Origin: Brachyspira sp. SAP_772
GTDB lineage: Bacteria > Spirochaetota > Brachyspiria > Brachyspirales > Brachyspiraceae
Direction: 5' to 3'
Length of the DNA: 64,000 nt
Assembly: GCF_009755885.1 (NCBI RefSeq)
Contig: NZ_VYIX01000001.1
Span: 454,419 to 518,418 of the forward strand
Positions 52,454-63,383 of the stretch are shown one piece after another; position 1 is the first letter of the stretch, and each line of letters starts with the position of its first letter. The notes under the pieces were generated by a model, which saw nothing but the letters and a program-made list of their open reading frames with translations, did not search any database and was not told where the DNA came from. The translations under genes and the position numbers were made by a program.

Positions 52454-54058
52454 ATGAAGTTTAATTTTTATAATAATGAATATAATTCAGCAAGAAATGT
52501 TGTATTTGGAAGTAAGGGGATGGTTGCAAGCAGTAATGTATTGGCAACTGAAGCTGGTATAGAGATATTAAAAAAAGGGGGCAATGCAATAGACAGTGCC
52601 ATTGCAACTGCCGCTGCTTTAACTGTGGTAGAGCCTACTTCAAATGGGTTTGGGGGCGATGCTTTTGCTATAGTTTATTTTGATAATAAATTGCATGCTA
52701 TAAACGGAAGTGGATTTTCACCAAAAAATTTGGATGTTGATAAAATATTATCGCTTAATTTAGACAGTGTTCCGCATTATGGACTTATACCTATCACTGT
52801 TGGAGGCATTCCTGCTACATGGGCTGCTTTAAGTAAAAAATTCGGTAAATTAAAATTGTTAGAGGTTTTAGAGCCTGCTATTAGATATGCAGAGGATGGA
52901 TATGCTTTACAGCCTCAAGTGGCTTTTGATTGGAATATTGCTTTTAACAATTATTTAAAGGTTTCTGATAATAAAGAAGAGTTTAAATATTGGTTTGACA
53001 CTTTTACTTTTAATGGCAAATCCCCAGAACTTGGCAGCATTGTAAAACTTCCTCATCATGCTAAAACTCTATTTGAAATAGGAAACACTTATGCTGAGAG
53101 TTTTTATAGGGGAGAGATTGCTGAAAAGATAGATAGGTTTATGAAAAAATATGGAGGCTATTTATCTAAAGAAGATTTGAATGATTATTATCCAGATTGG
53201 GTAGAACCTATAACTACAAACTACAGAGGCTATGATGTTTATGAGATACCTCCTAATGGTCATGGCATAACAGTGCTAATGGCATTAAATATACTTAGCA
53301 ATTTTGATGAGTTAAATACGCATTATGATATAGAAGCATTAAAACTCGCATTTACAGACACAAAAAAATATATAGCAGATGAAAAACACATGAAAGTAAG
53401 AGTTGAGGAGATGCTTTCAAAAGAGTATGCTAAAGAAAGAGCAAAACTTATAACTAACAATAAAGCATTAGAACCTTCAAATTATATATTTAATAGCGGG
53501 GATACAGTTTACTTAGCTGCGGCAGATTCTTATGGAAATATGGTTTCTTTTATAGAAAGTAATTATATGGGATTTGGTTCGGGTATAGTGATACCAGAAA
53601 CAGGGATAGCATTACATAATAGAGGAGCTAATTTTTCATTAGATAAATCATCAGCGAATTTTATAGCACCAAGAAAAAAGCCATATCACACTATAATACC
53701 CGGTTTTTTATGCAAAGACAATAAACCTATTGGGGCATTTGGTGTAATGGGTGCTTTTATGCAGCCTCAGGGGCATTTACAGGTTTTAAGAAATATGATA
53801 GATGATAACCTTAACCCTCAAAGTGCATTAGATAAACCAAGATGGCAATGGGTGGGTGAAAAAAATATAGAATTAGAACATAATTTTGATAATAATTTAG
53901 CATTAGAGCTTCAGAGTAAGGGGCATAATATAATAAAAAAAGATAAGTTAAATAGTTTTGGATATTTTGGAAGAGGGCAGATAGTTTTTAGAAATGAGAA
54001 TAATGTATTATATGGCGGGTGTGATTATAGAACAGATTCTGCTATTATTGGATATTAG
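52454..54058 (+). CDS. Gamma-glutamyltransferase family protein
   Basis: A 534-residue Ntn-hydrolase proenzyme. The N-terminal block VLATEAGIEILKKGGNAIDS and the GFGGDAFAIVY oxyanion region are typical. The cut site and nucleophile are Thr351 in GDTVYLAAADSYGN, aligning with TTHxSVVD of classical GGT. No signal peptide is present, unlike secreted GGT, so it probably acts in the cytoplasm on glutathione-like or other gamma-glutamyl compounds. Such members are often annotated ywrD/acylase-like. No partner gene is apparent. Confidence 0.85.
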   Translation: MKFNFYNNEYNSARNVVFGSKGMVASSNVLATEAGIEILKKGGNAIDSAIATAAALTVVEPTSNGFGGDAFAIVYFDNKLHAINGSGFSPKNLDVDKILSLNLDSVPHYGLIPITVGGIPATWAALSKKFGKLKLLEVLEPAIRYAEDGYALQPQVAFDWNIAFNNYLKVSDNKEEFKYWFDTFTFNGKSPELGSIVKLPHHAKTLFEIGNTYAESFYRGEIAEKIDRFMKKYGGYLSKEDLNDYYPDWVEPITTNYRGYDVYEIPPNGHGITVLMALNILSNFDELNTHYDIEALKLAFTDTKKYIADEKHMKVRVEEMLSKEYAKERAKLITNNKALEPSNYIFNSGDTVYLAAADSYGNMVSFIESNYMGFGSGIVIPETGIALHNRGANFSLDKSSANFIAPRKKPYHTIIPGFLCKDNKPIGAFGVMGAFMQPQGHLQVLRNMIDDNLNPQSALDKPRWQWVGEKNIELEHNFDNNLALELQSKGHNIIKKDKLNSFGYFGRGQIVFRNENNVLYGGCDYRTDSAIIGY

Positions 54059-54173
54059 GAAATATTTATTTTTTTATCTATTTATAAATAAAAATGTACA
54101 AACTTATGGAAAAATATTATTAAAAAGCTATAATATTATATATAAGATATTATAAAAATTGGCGGTGCAATTT

Positions 54174-54944
54174 ATGAAAAAGATTGTATTTTCTATTTTT
54201 GCTTTTATTCTTATAACTACTACAAGTTTTGCTGCTAGCGGATTTGAGTTTATTTTAAATGTGCCTGTTGGTATGAGTTTTGGTGTTTATGATTATGATT
54301 TAACTGACTGGGGTGAGTATTATAATAATCTTCATAATGGTGAAGTTAGAAATGCTATTGGCAAAAATAATGGCATTGGATTAGATGCCGGGGTATCTGT
54401 TCAGATTGGATATATGTTTGCTATTAATACTAATATGGGTGTGAGTGTGCTTGGAGAATTAGGTTATAGTCATGATAGTTATTCTTATATAAGCAAGCTT
54501 GATAAAAATATTTCTGATACATATACTTTTGAAAGCCTTCAAATTGGAGTGCTTCCAAAGTTTAATATTTATAATTTTTCTGTAGGGATTGGTGCTGGAG
54601 TAAAATTGCCTTTAGCTGGCAGATATTATTATAAAAATGGAAGTGTTAAAGGCGATACAAAAATTGATTATAATTATATTTCTAGAGAGTTTCTTACTAA
54701 AGTTATACCTTATATAAAATTAACTTTTGATTATTCTATATTTTTTGCACAAAATTTAGCTATTAATGTGGGATTATATTTGGGATATGATTTTGGTTTA
54801 GAAGCTACTGTGTATTCTGTAAACAATGATTTTATTAATAATTATCCTCAATTTGGTAATTTTGTAGCAGTTGAAGATATTAAATATTCTAGTTTTGATA
54901 TAGGGTTGCAAGTAGGGTTTAAGTTTGGCCCTAGCACAAAATAA
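54174..54944 (+). CDS. Outer-membrane beta-barrel protein
   Basis: A 256-residue exported protein: signal peptide 1-21 ending FAA, then repeated amphipathic strands rich in Gly, Tyr and Phe (VSVQIGYMF, VSVLGELGYS, FSVGIGAGVKLP, LAINVGLYLGYDFG) and a terminal strand FDIGLQVGFKF, as expected for an eight- to ten-strand barrel. ATG 54174 is chosen because residues 1-21 then form a standard signal peptide. Surface protein of unknown role. A terminator follows. Confidence 0.75.
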   Translation: MKKIVFSIFAFILITTTSFAASGFEFILNVPVGMSFGVYDYDLTDWGEYYNNLHNGEVRNAIGKNNGIGLDAGVSVQIGYMFAINTNMGVSVLGELGYSHDSYSYISKLDKNISDTYTFESLQIGVLPKFNIYNFSVGIGAGVKLPLAGRYYYKNGSVKGDTKIDYNYISREFLTKVIPYIKLTFDYSIFFAQNLAINVGLYLGYDFGLEATVYSVNNDFINNYPQFGNFVAVEDIKYSSFDIGLQVGFKFGPSTK

Positions 54945-54990
54945 TTTTGCTCATATAATTTCTATTATATAAGGTTTTTTAATTTAAGAA

Positions 54991-55023
54991 GGAAATAGTC
55001 CATTTATTTGGGCTATTTCTTTT
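54991..55023 (+). terminator. Terminator after the beta-barrel gene
   Basis: GAAATAGTCC / GGGCTATTTC with an AT-rich loop and TTTT after. Confidence 0.85.
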
Positions 55024-55045
55024 GTATATGTTGGGTTATTAGGTT

Positions 55046-55621
55046 ATGATGAGTTTTGAAGATATTGCGGCAAATAATCAGAAAAGAGCATTTGATATTA
55101 TTAAAGAGCTTGATATAGAGAACGTTTTTAAGAGTATTAATGCAAGGGTGAGTTTAGTGGGTTCTCTTAAAATGGGGCTTTTAATGAAAAATAAAGATAT
55201 AGATTTTCATGTATATACTTCAGAACTTAATATAGAAAAAAGCTTCTCAGCAATATCAAAATTAGCATGTTCTTCAAAAATAACAAATATCACATATACG
55301 AACTTAATAGATACAGATGAGCATTGTATAGAGTGGCATTTAGTTTATAAAGATTATGATATTTGGAAAATAGATATTATACATATACTAGAAGGAAGTT
55401 ATTATGACGGATATTTTGAGAATGTGGCTAACAATATAATAAATATGCTTACAGAAGAAAAAAGAAGAACTATATTAAAGCTAAAATATGAAACTCCTGA
55501 TGATATAAAAATAATGGGAGTAGAGTATTATAAGGCTGTATTAAAGAAAGATATAAAAACTTTTGATGAGTTTTATAAGTGGAGAACTAAAGAAGATTTA
55601 AACTTAATAATTGAGTTTTAA
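55046..55621 (+). CDS. Nucleotidyltransferase-fold protein
   Basis: A 191-residue protein with the start of a pol-beta-type nucleotidyltransferase: VSLVGSLKMGLLMKNKDIDFHVY gives GS...G...DxD, and a later WKIDIIHIL could provide the third carboxylate. This resembles aminoglycoside or tRNA-type nucleotidyltransferases and MNT proteins, but no HEPN partner is adjacent. Substrate unknown. It follows the barrel gene's terminator, and I found no clear promoter. Confidence 0.65.
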   Translation: MMSFEDIAANNQKRAFDIIKELDIENVFKSINARVSLVGSLKMGLLMKNKDIDFHVYTSELNIEKSFSAISKLACSSKITNITYTNLIDTDEHCIEWHLVYKDYDIWKIDIIHILEGSYYDGYFENVANNIINMLTEEKRRTILKLKYETPDDIKIMGVEYYKAVLKKDIKTFDEFYKWRTKEDLNLIIEF

Positions 55622-55683
55622 AATTTATTGATATTTATTTTTATGGGTTTATAATATACTAGAATAATTAAAAGGCGGTTTAT

Positions 55684-56076
55684 ATGGAAATAGGTGCTTA
55701 TAGAAACAATATTTTTAATAATATTTCAGCTTTTTCAGCAAACAATAAAACTCCAATAAGCGAAGTAGGTGTATGTAAGACCTGTGCAAATAGAACTTAT
55801 CAAGACGGTTCTAATGATATAGGAGTCTCTTTTAAAACCCCAACACATATAAGCCCATCCAATGCCCCATCAGCCGTAGCCTCTCATGAACAAGAGCATG
55901 TTGCAAACAATGAAAGAAATGCTCAAAAGTCTGGAGGAGAGGTATTATTTCAAAATGTTACATTAAACACATCTATATGCCCAGAATGTAAGAGGGTATA
56001 TATTTCTGGCGGCGTAACAAAATCAGCAATATCAGCCCCAAAAGATAAGGGGGAAAGTGTTGATATTTACGCTTAA
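55684..56076 (+). CDS. Small HExxH protein, SprA-like putative metallopeptidase
   Basis: A 130-residue protein. VCKTCANRTYQDGSNDIGVSF holds a CxxC pair, HISPSNAPSAVASHEQEHV holds an HExxH zinc-protease motif (HEQEH), and CPECKRVYISGG is a second CxxC. I recall this conserved order in small proteins related to the SprA family of putative metalloproteases. Whether it cleaves anything is unknown. It has no signal peptide. A GGCGG sequence 7 bases before ATG is the only ribosome-site candidate. Confidence 0.65.
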   Translation: MEIGAYRNNIFNNISAFSANNKTPISEVGVCKTCANRTYQDGSNDIGVSFKTPTHISPSNAPSAVASHEQEHVANNERNAQKSGGEVLFQNVTLNTSICPECKRVYISGGVTKSAISAPKDKGESVDIYA

Positions 56077-56082
56077 ACAATA

Positions 56083-56122
56083 AAAAAGCCCGCCCATAAA
56101 TATTATGAACAGGCTTGATTTT
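56083..56122. terminator. Bidirectional terminator between convergent genes
   Basis: AAGCC-C-G and C-A-GGCTT arms around an AT-rich loop, with A and T runs on the two sides, between the HExxH gene and the lipoprotein gene. Confidence 0.7.
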
Positions 56123-56135
56123 TTATTAATATTTA

Positions 56136-57125
56136 TTAATTTTTAGTCAATGTTACTTCAGTACTATCAGGCTTAGTATAAGTAGCAGTTCCATCATCAT
56201 TAAATACTATTTTATGTTCTTCTTTTTTTGGTACATCATTTTCACGCCAAGAGTCATATATTATTAAATCCTTTCCATTTAATATAGCAGTAGGGTTCAT
56301 TAAATTACCTGATGTTATAACAGCATCAGCTTCATCAACTGTTAAAGTTACTGCTTCACCTGTATAAGTTCCTTTGTAAGGAGTTAATAAATCAGATTTT
56401 TTACTTGTTGTTGAATATTCTACATTATTTATAAATGTACTAGCTATTGCTCTGTTTTCTTGAAGAATACATTTATATACCCCATCAGTGAAATCAAGAG
56501 TTAATACATCTCCATCTAATGAACATCTTGTTTGACTTGCCATATTGTTTGTGATATATATATTTCCGCTACTATCTATTGTAAATATAGAATATTTTTC
56601 TACTGTTGAGCTACCTGTACCATCATTATAACCTTGATACTGATAATAATTTCCTGCATATTTTTTTAATCCACTAATTGTAGTTACTTTTTGATATCCA
56701 CTAATCGTACTAAAATTATCTTTAGACAATATCAATTTTTGGAAAACTTGAATACCGCTATCAGAAAAGTTTAATATTTCCATACTAGTATTCCAATCTG
56801 AACCATATTGAGAAGATGTGTTACCAGGTATTTCTACTTGAAGTTTATTGCCTGATAAAGTTTTGCTGCCTTGCATTTCAGTTGTACTTTCTCCTTCATA
56901 TATTTTACTGCCTTCAATTCTATAATTAATATATATAGCTCCATCTGCATCTTCAACATAATATCTTCCTGGGTATTTATTTAGGAAGGCTGATATTTGA
57001 TTTGGGTCTGTAGTTCCAGAACCTTCATCTATAAGACCGCCATCTCCTGTTGGATCTGTTGGGGATCCTGAACAGCTTATTGCTAATATTAAAGCTGCTG
57101 TAATTAAGAAAACTTTTTTCATCAT
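56136..57125 (-). CDS. Lipoprotein of unknown function downstream of a pentanucleotide repeat
   Basis: A 329-residue predicted lipoprotein; the signal peptide ends LAISC, with Cys18 lipidated. A Gly/Asp/Thr-rich linker follows (residues 20-43). The rest is beta-rich with about three related units, each with a GxYY pattern (YPGRYYVEDADG, YAGNYYQYQGYN, YKGTYTGEA). A surface binding role is possible but not shown. AGGAG lies before the tandem ATG codons. The promoter is 26 bases upstream of the start, and a (GCGAT)31 tract lies 86 bases before its -35. Confidence 0.75.
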   Translation of the reverse strand: MMKKVFLITAALILAISCSGSPTDPTGDGGLIDEGSGTTDPNQISAFLNKYPGRYYVEDADGAIYINYRIEGSKIYEGESTTEMQGSKTLSGNKLQVEIPGNTSSQYGSDWNTSMEILNFSDSGIQVFQKLILSKDNFSTISGYQKVTTISGLKKYAGNYYQYQGYNDGTGSSTVEKYSIFTIDSSGNIYITNNMASQTRCSLDGDVLTLDFTDGVYKCILQENRAIASTFINNVEYSTTSKKSDLLTPYKGTYTGEAVTLTVDEADAVITSGNLMNPTAILNGKDLIIYDSWRENDVPKKEEHKIVFNDDGTATYTKPDSTEVTLTKN

Positions 57126-57150
57126 TTTATTTCTCCTAAAAAAATTATAA

Positions 57151-57178
57151 TTTATACTAACTTATAATTATTTTGCAA
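57151..57178 (-). promoter_or_regulatory. Promoter of the lipoprotein gene
   Basis: Minus strand TTGCAA (57178-57173), 16 bases, TATAAA (57156-57151). Confidence 0.65.
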
Positions 57179-57189
57179 TAGCAAAAATA

Positions 57190-57207
57190 GCTTATAAGAT
57201 AATAAGC
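57190..57207. promoter_or_regulatory. Inverted repeat upstream of the lipoprotein promoter
   Basis: GCTTAT-AAGATA-ATAAGC, perfect 6-base arms, 12 bases upstream of the -35. Candidate regulator site between the promoter and the GCGAT tract. Confidence 0.45.
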
Positions 57208-57263
57208 ATATGTAGTTTGTGAGATTTGATATTGTTGTTAAATAAAAGATAAAAAAATTATTT

Positions 57264-57420
57264 ATGCGATGCGATGCGATGCGATGCGATGCGATGCGAT
57301 GCGATGCGATGCGATGCGATGCGATGCGATGCGATGCGATGCGATGCGATGCGATGCGATGCGATGCGATGCGATGCGATGCGATGCGATGCGATGCGAT
57401 GCGATGCGATGCGATGCGAT
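57264..57420. repeat. Pentanucleotide microsatellite, 31 perfect GCGAT units
   Basis: GCGAT is repeated 31 times without a mismatch from 57266 to 57420, preceded by a partial unit AT. It is GC-richer than the surroundings and lies in a 586-base gap between two minus-strand genes. Nothing else is recognisable in 57421-57712. Confidence 0.97.
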
Positions 57421-57712
57421 TAAGTTAAACATTTTTTACCTTTTATACATTTATAAAATTATATGAAATTATATATTAAACTTCTTAAAAGTCAACATTT
57501 AATACATTTTTATTATAAAAAAACTACATTTTGCACAATCAAAATATAGTTTTTTTTATTATTAACTCTATTTATACATAAGTATAAAAATAATTTTTAT
57601 TCTAACATTATAAATATATTTAGTTATTATTATCTAATATATTACTTTGATATGTGAAATAGTACCAATTATAATTATTTTGTATATTATAGAAAAATTA
57701 GTTTTTGTTATA

Positions 57713-58657
57713 TTAATCATCAAAAAATTTATTACAAATATTAATTATTAATTCTTTATTGATTAAAGCATCGACCCACTTACTTGGAATATTATCTACA
57801 CCGTAATACAAACCTGCAAGTCCTCCAGTAACTGCCGCAGTAGTATCCGTATCATCTCCAAAATTAACAGCTTTTAATACAGAATCTTTGTAGTTTGAAG
57901 TATTTAATAATATCCATATAGAAGCCTCTAATGTATGAACAACATATCCGCTGCTTTCTATTTTTACATCATTAAATTTTTTAAAATCAGATTCAAATAT
58001 TCTTTTGTAATTATTAAGCTCTTTTTCATTTTTATAATAATCAAAAGAATCTTTTAATGCTTTATTAATAGCTTCTTCAATATTCATGTCATTTATTAAA
58101 TTCAATGCTATGGCAGTATATATTACACAAGCTATCAAACTTCTTTTATGAGAATGAGTTAGTGAAGAAACATTGTATATTATATTTATAACTTCACTAC
58201 TTTCAAATAATTGACTATCAAAATATTTCTTTATGTAAAATGCAATAGGAAGTATCCTCATTAAAGAACCATTTCCATTGCTGTATTCATCATACTGTCC
58301 GCATTTTATAGGATTTTTTCCGATTTTATAATTATCTATAGCGTCACTTGTTGTTATTCCAATATCAAATGTATCTCCGTCAGCAGTATACTTACCATTA
58401 TCATACCATAATACAAAACTATCCATAATATTATTATAATTTATATTTTTATTATTCAAATTATCAAGTAAACATAATGTTAAACTCGTATCATCAGACC
58501 AAATGCCTGCTTTTTTATTATGAGTGCCGTATCCAATCATATCTTTACAAGGATTATTTTTAATAATATCCCTAGAAATAAATTCATAAGGAACCCCTAA
58601 AGCATCACCAATAGCTAGACCCAATATTGCAGATTTAAGCTTATTTTCTAAACTCAT
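57713..58657 (-). CDS. ADP-ribosylglycohydrolase (DraG-type)
   Basis: A 314-residue all-helical dimetal hydrolase. GLAIGDALGVPYEF, GIWSDDTSLTL and NFGDDTDTTAAVTGGLAGLYYG are the three metal-binding blocks. The family removes ADP-ribose from Arg or other residues, or acts on ADP-ribosylated nucleic acids. No ADP-ribosyltransferase or nitrogenase regulator is adjacent, so the target is unknown. The gene stands alone between the GCGAT tract and carB. Confidence 0.88.
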   Translation of the reverse strand: MSLENKLKSAILGLAIGDALGVPYEFISRDIIKNNPCKDMIGYGTHNKKAGIWSDDTSLTLCLLDNLNNKNINYNNIMDSFVLWYDNGKYTADGDTFDIGITTSDAIDNYKIGKNPIKCGQYDEYSNGNGSLMRILPIAFYIKKYFDSQLFESSEVINIIYNVSSLTHSHKRSLIACVIYTAIALNLINDMNIEEAINKALKDSFDYYKNEKELNNYKRIFESDFKKFNDVKIESSGYVVHTLEASIWILLNTSNYKDSVLKAVNFGDDTDTTAAVTGGLAGLYYGVDNIPSKWVDALINKELIINICNKFFDD

Positions 58658-58921
58658 ATATTAATCCTTATTATAAAATTAACTAAACAAATTTATTATA
58701 AATATTTTTCTAATTATTAAAAGCATTTAAAATAAAATAGAAAAAATCTACTTATTCTTTAAGTTTATTATTTTTTATTGTACTTTTGGTTAAGTCAACC
58801 GTATACGCTTTGAGGACTTCGGTCAGATATTATTTCTATATGCATGTATGTGTACTTACCAAAGCCCTAAATATCAAAAAATATTAATTCTATTTTACAA
58901 AATATATTTATTTCAGTGCGA

Positions 58922-61900
58922 TCAAGCAATAGGCATTATACTAAAGTTCATAGATTCTATTACTCTAAGTAAAGCGTATGCTGTATCTAATGAAGTAATA
59001 CATGATATGTTATTTTCAGCAGAAGCTCTTCTTAATTCTAAACTGTCAGAATGAGTTTTGCTGTTAGTCTCTATTGTGTTAATAACATAATCAACTTTAC
59101 CAAGTCTTATAGTGTCTATTATATTTTGAAATCCTGTTTCATGAATCTTTGAAACTTCTTTTATATAAAGCCCCTCTTTTCTTAAGAAACTAGCAGTTCC
59201 TTTTGTAGCGTATATTCCGTATCCTATATTAGAAAATCTCTTTGCCATATCTATAATTTCAGATTTATCATTATCAGCTATTGTAAGAAGCACATTTCCT
59301 TGAAGAGGTATTTTTATTCCGCTTGCAATCAATGCTTTATAAAGTGCTTTTTCAAAGTTAATATCAAACCCTAATGCCTCGCCTGTACTTTTCATTTCTG
59401 GACCAAGTACTGTGTCTACTTTTCTTAATTTAGCAAAAGAAAATACAGGAGCTTTAACAAATACTTTGTTAGATTCTTTTTTATATAAATCATTATACCC
59501 TTGCTCTTTTAATGATTTGCCAAGTATACACATAGTAGCAATATTAGCCATAGGAACATTAGTTATCTTGCTTAAGAAAGGTACTGTTCGGCTGCTTCTA
59601 GGATTAACCTCAAGAACATACACATTATCATCTCTATCAACTATAAATTGTATATTGTAAAGCCCTATAAAATTAAATCCTTCTCCTATTCTTTTGGTAT
59701 AATCAATAATACTGTCTTTCACTTTTTTAGAAATAGTTTGTGCTGGATATACGCTTATAGAGTCCCCAGAGTGAATACCAGCTCTCTCTATATGCTCCAT
59801 TATACCGGGTATAAATACATTATGCTCACTGTCAGCAATGGCATCAGTTTCTATTTCTTTACCTACAATATATTTATCAATTAATATAGGAGCTTTATTG
59901 CTAACTTCTTTTACAGCAGTCTCCATATATATTTTTAAAGCAGCATCATTATAAACTATCTCCATAGCACGCCCTCCAAGTACATAACTAGGACGCACCA
60001 AAACAGGATAGCCTATTTTTTTCGCTATAACTAAAGCCTCATCAACAGTTATAGCAGTTTGCCCTTTAGGCTGAGGTATGTTTAGAGTTTTTAGCATCTC
60101 TTCAAACTCATGCCTGTCTTCTGCTCTGTTTATGTTCTCTAAAGAAGTACCAAGTATATTAACCCCATGCATTACAAGTTTTTCAGCTAAATTGATGGCA
60201 GTCTGACCTCCAAATTGAACAATAACTCCTTTAGGTTTTTCAAGCTTTACAATATGCATAACATCTTCTATGGTTAGAGGTTCAAAATAAAGTTTGTCAG
60301 ATATTGAAAAGTCTGTTGATACAGTTTCAGGGTTATTGTTTATTACTATAGCCTCATATCCTGCTTCCCTTATAGTCATAACAGAATGCACAGTAGAATA
60401 ATCAAACTCCACTCCCTGACCAATTCTTATAGGTCCAGAACCTAAAACTATAATGCTTTCTTTGTCACTTTTAATAGATTCATTTTCTTTTTCATAAGTA
60501 GAATAGAAATAAGGTGTTTCACTTTCAAACTCTCCTGCACAAGTATCAACCATTTTGTATACTGGAACAATACCATTTTCATGTCTTAATTTGTATATAT
60601 CAATCTCTTCAACATTCCAAACTTTAGCTATATAGCTGTCTGAAAAACCTCTTTCTTTGCATTCTCTTAAAACTTCTATATCCATTTTGTTTTTAGATAA
60701 TTTATTTTCTAATTCTATTATATTTTTTATTTTATCTAAAAAGAATTTATCAATATGAGTAATATCTATTATGTCTTTTATATCTTCTTTTCGTCTTAGA
60801 AGTTCAGCTATAATAAATATTCTCAAATCATCTCTTAACTCTATACGCTCCCATAGTTTTTTTGTGGTGTATTCAGAAACGTCTTTATGAATTATATGGT
60901 CGCATTTTATTTCAAGAGAGCGAACAGCTTTTAAGAATGATTCTTCAAAATTACGCCCTATGCTCATTACTTCACCTGTAGCTTTCATCTGTGTGCCTAA
61001 TTGTCTGTCGGCATTTGGGAATTTATCAAATGGGAGTCTTGGGAACTTTGTAACTATATAATCAATAGAAGGCTCAAAACAGGCAAAACTTTTTTTAGTG
61101 ATAGGGTTAAGTATTTCATCTAAAGTCATGCCTACTGCTATTTTTGCACTTATTTTAGCGATAGGGTAGCCTGTAGCTTTACTAGCCAAAGCACTTGAAC
61201 GAGATACCCTAGGATTAACTTCTATTATATAATACTTAAAACTGTGAGGGTCTAATGCAAGCTGCACATTACATCCGCCGCATATTTTTAAAGCTCTTAT
61301 TATCTTAAGGCTCACATTTCTAAGCATTTGATTTTCTCTGTCGCTTAATGTTTGACAAGGAGCAACTACTATACTGTCTCCCGTATGTATTCCAACAGGG
61401 TCAACATTTTCCATATTACATACAACTATTGCATTGTCATTATTATCACGCATAACCTCATATTCTATTTCTTTATACCCCGCAATGCTCTTTTCAACCA
61501 AACATTCATGAACAGGGCTTATTTTTAAACCAGTCTCACATATCTCAATTAATTCTTTTTCATTGCGTGCAAATCCGCCCCCAGTTCCTCCAAGTGTATA
61601 TGCAGGACGCACCACCAAGTGATATCCTATTTTGTTTGCAAACTCTATTGCCTCTTCAACACTATGTACAATCACACTTTCAGGCACTGGCTCATTTATG
61701 TCATTCATAAGCTTCTTAAAAAGCTCTCTGTCTTCAGCACAGTTAATAGCATTCAAATCTGTTCCTAATACTTCAACATTATATTCATCTAATATTCCGC
61801 TTTCAGCAAGTTCAACAACTAGATTCAAACCTGTTTGCCCGCCCAAAGAACCTAATATAGCATCAGGCCTCTCTTTATAAATTATCCTCTTAGCAAAGTC

Positions 61901-62113
61901 CAAATTAATAGGCTCTATATAAACTTTATCAGCCACAGCCGCATCAGTCATTATTGTAGCAGGGTTTGAATTGATAAGTATAACTTCATATCCTTCCTCT
62001 TTTAAAGACTGACAAGCCTGTGTACCCGCATAGTCAAACTCAGCAGCCTGTCCTATAATTATTGGTCCTGAACCTATTACTAATATTTTTTTTATATCTG
62101 TTCTTTTAGGCAT
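58922..62113 (-). CDS. carB: Carbamoyl-phosphate synthase large subunit
   Basis: A 1063-residue enzyme making carbamoyl phosphate from bicarbonate, ammonia (from CarA) and two ATP. It has two homologous ATP-grasp halves, each starting with a PreATP-grasp strand ([26 protein letters not shown]), with [13 protein letters not shown]-like and [12 protein letters not shown] blocks. The final 140 residues are the MGS allosteric domain ([12 protein letters not shown]). Its start overlaps the carA end by 8 bases, giving coupled translation. Confidence 0.95.
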   Translation of the reverse strand: MPKRTDIKKILVIGSGPIIIGQAAEFDYAGTQACQSLKEEGYEVILINSNPATIMTDAAVADKVYIEPINLDFAKRIIYKERPDAILGSLGGQTGLNLVVELAESGILDEYNVEVLGTDLNAINCAEDRELFKKLMNDINEPVPESVIVHSVEEAIEFANKIGYHLVVRPAYTLGGTGGGFARNEKELIEICETGLKISPVHECLVEKSIAGYKEIEYEVMRDNNDNAIVVCNMENVDPVGIHTGDSIVVAPCQTLSDRENQMLRNVSLKIIRALKICGGCNVQLALDPHSFKYYIIEVNPRVSRSSALASKATGYPIAKISAKIAVGMTLDEILNPITKKSFACFEPSIDYIVTKFPRLPFDKFPNADRQLGTQMKATGEVMSIGRNFEESFLKAVRSLEIKCDHIIHKDVSEYTTKKLWERIELRDDLRIFIIAELLRRKEDIKDIIDITHIDKFFLDKIKNIIELENKLSKNKMDIEVLRECKERGFSDSYIAKVWNVEEIDIYKLRHENGIVPVYKMVDTCAGEFESETPYFYSTYEKENESIKSDKESIIVLGSGPIRIGQGVEFDYSTVHSVMTIREAGYEAIVINNNPETVSTDFSISDKLYFEPLTIEDVMHIVKLEKPKGVIVQFGGQTAINLAEKLVMHGVNILGTSLENINRAEDRHEFEEMLKTLNIPQPKGQTAITVDEALVIAKKIGYPVLVRPSYVLGGRAMEIVYNDAALKIYMETAVKEVSNKAPILIDKYIVGKEIETDAIADSEHNVFIPGIMEHIERAGIHSGDSISVYPAQTISKKVKDSIIDYTKRIGEGFNFIGLYNIQFIVDRDDNVYVLEVNPRSSRTVPFLSKITNVPMANIATMCILGKSLKEQGYNDLYKKESNKVFVKAPVFSFAKLRKVDTVLGPEMKSTGEALGFDINFEKALYKALIASGIKIPLQGNVLLTIADNDKSEIIDMAKRFSNIGYGIYATKGTASFLRKEGLYIKEVSKIHETGFQNIIDTIRLGKVDYVINTIETNSKTHSDSLELRRASAENNISCITSLDTAYALLRVIESMNFSIMPIA

Positions 62114-63191
62114 TTTTCTCTCCGTAATTATTATTCATCATATCAATAAACTTATCAAATAAATATTTACTATCCTCTGGTCCGGGGTTAGATTCTGGAT
62201 GATATTGAACAGAGAATACTGGGAATTTTTTATGTTTTACTCCCTCGCAGCTTTCATCATTTAGAGATATATGAGTTAAGATTAAGTCTGTATTATGTAA
62301 GCTATCTTTTTCAACGGCATAACTATGATTTTGACTTGTAATGCTTACTTTATTAGTCTCTAGATCTTTAACAGGGTGATTTCCTCCTCTGTGTCCGAAC
62401 TTTAATTTGGTTGTGTTAGCACCGCATGCTAAACTTATAAGCTGATGCCCCAAACATATTCCAAATATTGGAACCTTTCCTATAAGTTCTTTTATTGTTT
62501 TTATAGACTCTTTTACATCTTTTGGGTCCCCCGGTCCATTTGAAAGCATTACTCCATCTGGATTTAATGCCATTATAGTTTTAGAATCTGTATCATAAGG
62601 CACTACTATCAAATCACAATCTCTTTTGCTTAACTCTCTTATTATGCCAAGCTTTGCACCAAAATCCATTAATACAACTTTCTTGCCTCTGTTTGGTATA
62701 GGAAAGGCATTTTTTGTAGAAACTCTTTTAACATGGTCATTCATATATGGTGTTTCTTTTAGCATTTTTACTACATCATCTTTATTTTCAATAGTATCGC
62801 TCATTATGGCTTTTAATGTTCCTACTTCTCTGATTTTTTTAGTTATAGCTCTGGTATCAATATTTTCTATGGCAGGAATATTTTTTAATTTTAAAAATTT
62901 ATCTATATTTTCTGCATTTCTAAAATTATTAGGACTTTTACAAGCCTCTTTTACTATAAGACCAAATATTGCAGGATTAAGACTTTCAAAGTCATCTCTG
63001 TTTATACCGTAATTTCCAATTAAAGGATAAGTCATAACAGTTATTTGCCCGCAGTATGATAAATCAGATAACACCTCCTGATAACCTGTCATAGATGTAT
63101 TAAAAACTAATTCACCTATTTTGAAATTATCAGCACCAAAACCAATGCCTTCATAATGACTTCCGTCTTCAAGTATTAAATAACGTTTCAA
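62106..63191 (-). CDS. carA: Carbamoyl-phosphate synthase small subunit
   Basis: A 361-residue glutamine amidotransferase that supplies ammonia to CarB for pyrimidine and arginine synthesis. The N-terminal CPSase domain starts [16 protein letters not shown]. The class I amidotransferase triad is in FGICLGHQ (Cys) and [10 protein letters not shown] (His, Glu). It is the first gene of carAB. The leader upstream contains a strong hairpin and T run, suggesting attenuation. Confidence 0.95.
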   Translation of the reverse strand: MKRYLILEDGSHYEGIGFGADNFKIGELVFNTSMTGYQEVLSDLSYCGQITVMTYPLIGNYGINRDDFESLNPAIFGLIVKEACKSPNNFRNAENIDKFLKLKNIPAIENIDTRAITKKIREVGTLKAIMSDTIENKDDVVKMLKETPYMNDHVKRVSTKNAFPIPNRGKKVVLMDFGAKLGIIRELSKRDCDLIVVPYDTDSKTIMALNPDGVMLSNGPGDPKDVKESIKTIKELIGKVPIFGICLGHQLISLACGANTTKLKFGHRGGNHPVKDLETNKVSITSQNHSYAVEKDSLHNTDLILTHISLNDESCEGVKHKKFPVFSVQYHPESNPGPEDSKYLFDKFIDMMNNNYGEKNA

Positions 63192-63240
63192 TTTTTGCCT
63201 TCCTATTATTCTAAATTTTTTTTAGATTTTTACTAAAAAT

Positions 63241-63289
63241 AAAAAAAAGATTAGAAATTGACAAAAAGCCAATCTCCAATCTGTTTTTT
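63241..63289 (-). terminator. Leader terminator (attenuator) ahead of carAB
   Basis: On the minus strand a 15-pair stem (63282-63268 with 63262-63248, several G-U pairs, AAAAA/TTTTT loop) ends in a run of eight T, 50 bases before the carA start. No gene lies upstream on this strand, so it cannot be the end of another transcript. The plus strand also has a T run, so it could stop transcripts both ways. Confidence 0.7.
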
Positions 63290-63383
63290 AAATTATTATG
63301 AAACTGCCTAACTCGCAGAATATTTTTTGATGTAAAATACTTAAAAATCATAACCTTATTTTAATTTAATTTTATTTTCAATA

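Noticed and set aside
54174-56076. Nucleotidyltransferase and HExxH genes as a toxin-antitoxin pair
   Set aside because: They are 62 bases apart with no HEPN or antitoxin feature, and neither motif set fits a known pair.
57264-57420. CRISPR array
   Set aside because: The unit is only 5 bases and contiguous, without spacers, and no cas gene is present.
57264-57466. Open reading frame of Met-Arg-Cys-Asp-Ala repeats through the GCGAT tract
   Set aside because: A GCGAT tract has no stop codon in any frame, so long frames are unavoidable; there is no ribosome site or conserved end. I treat it as a microsatellite.
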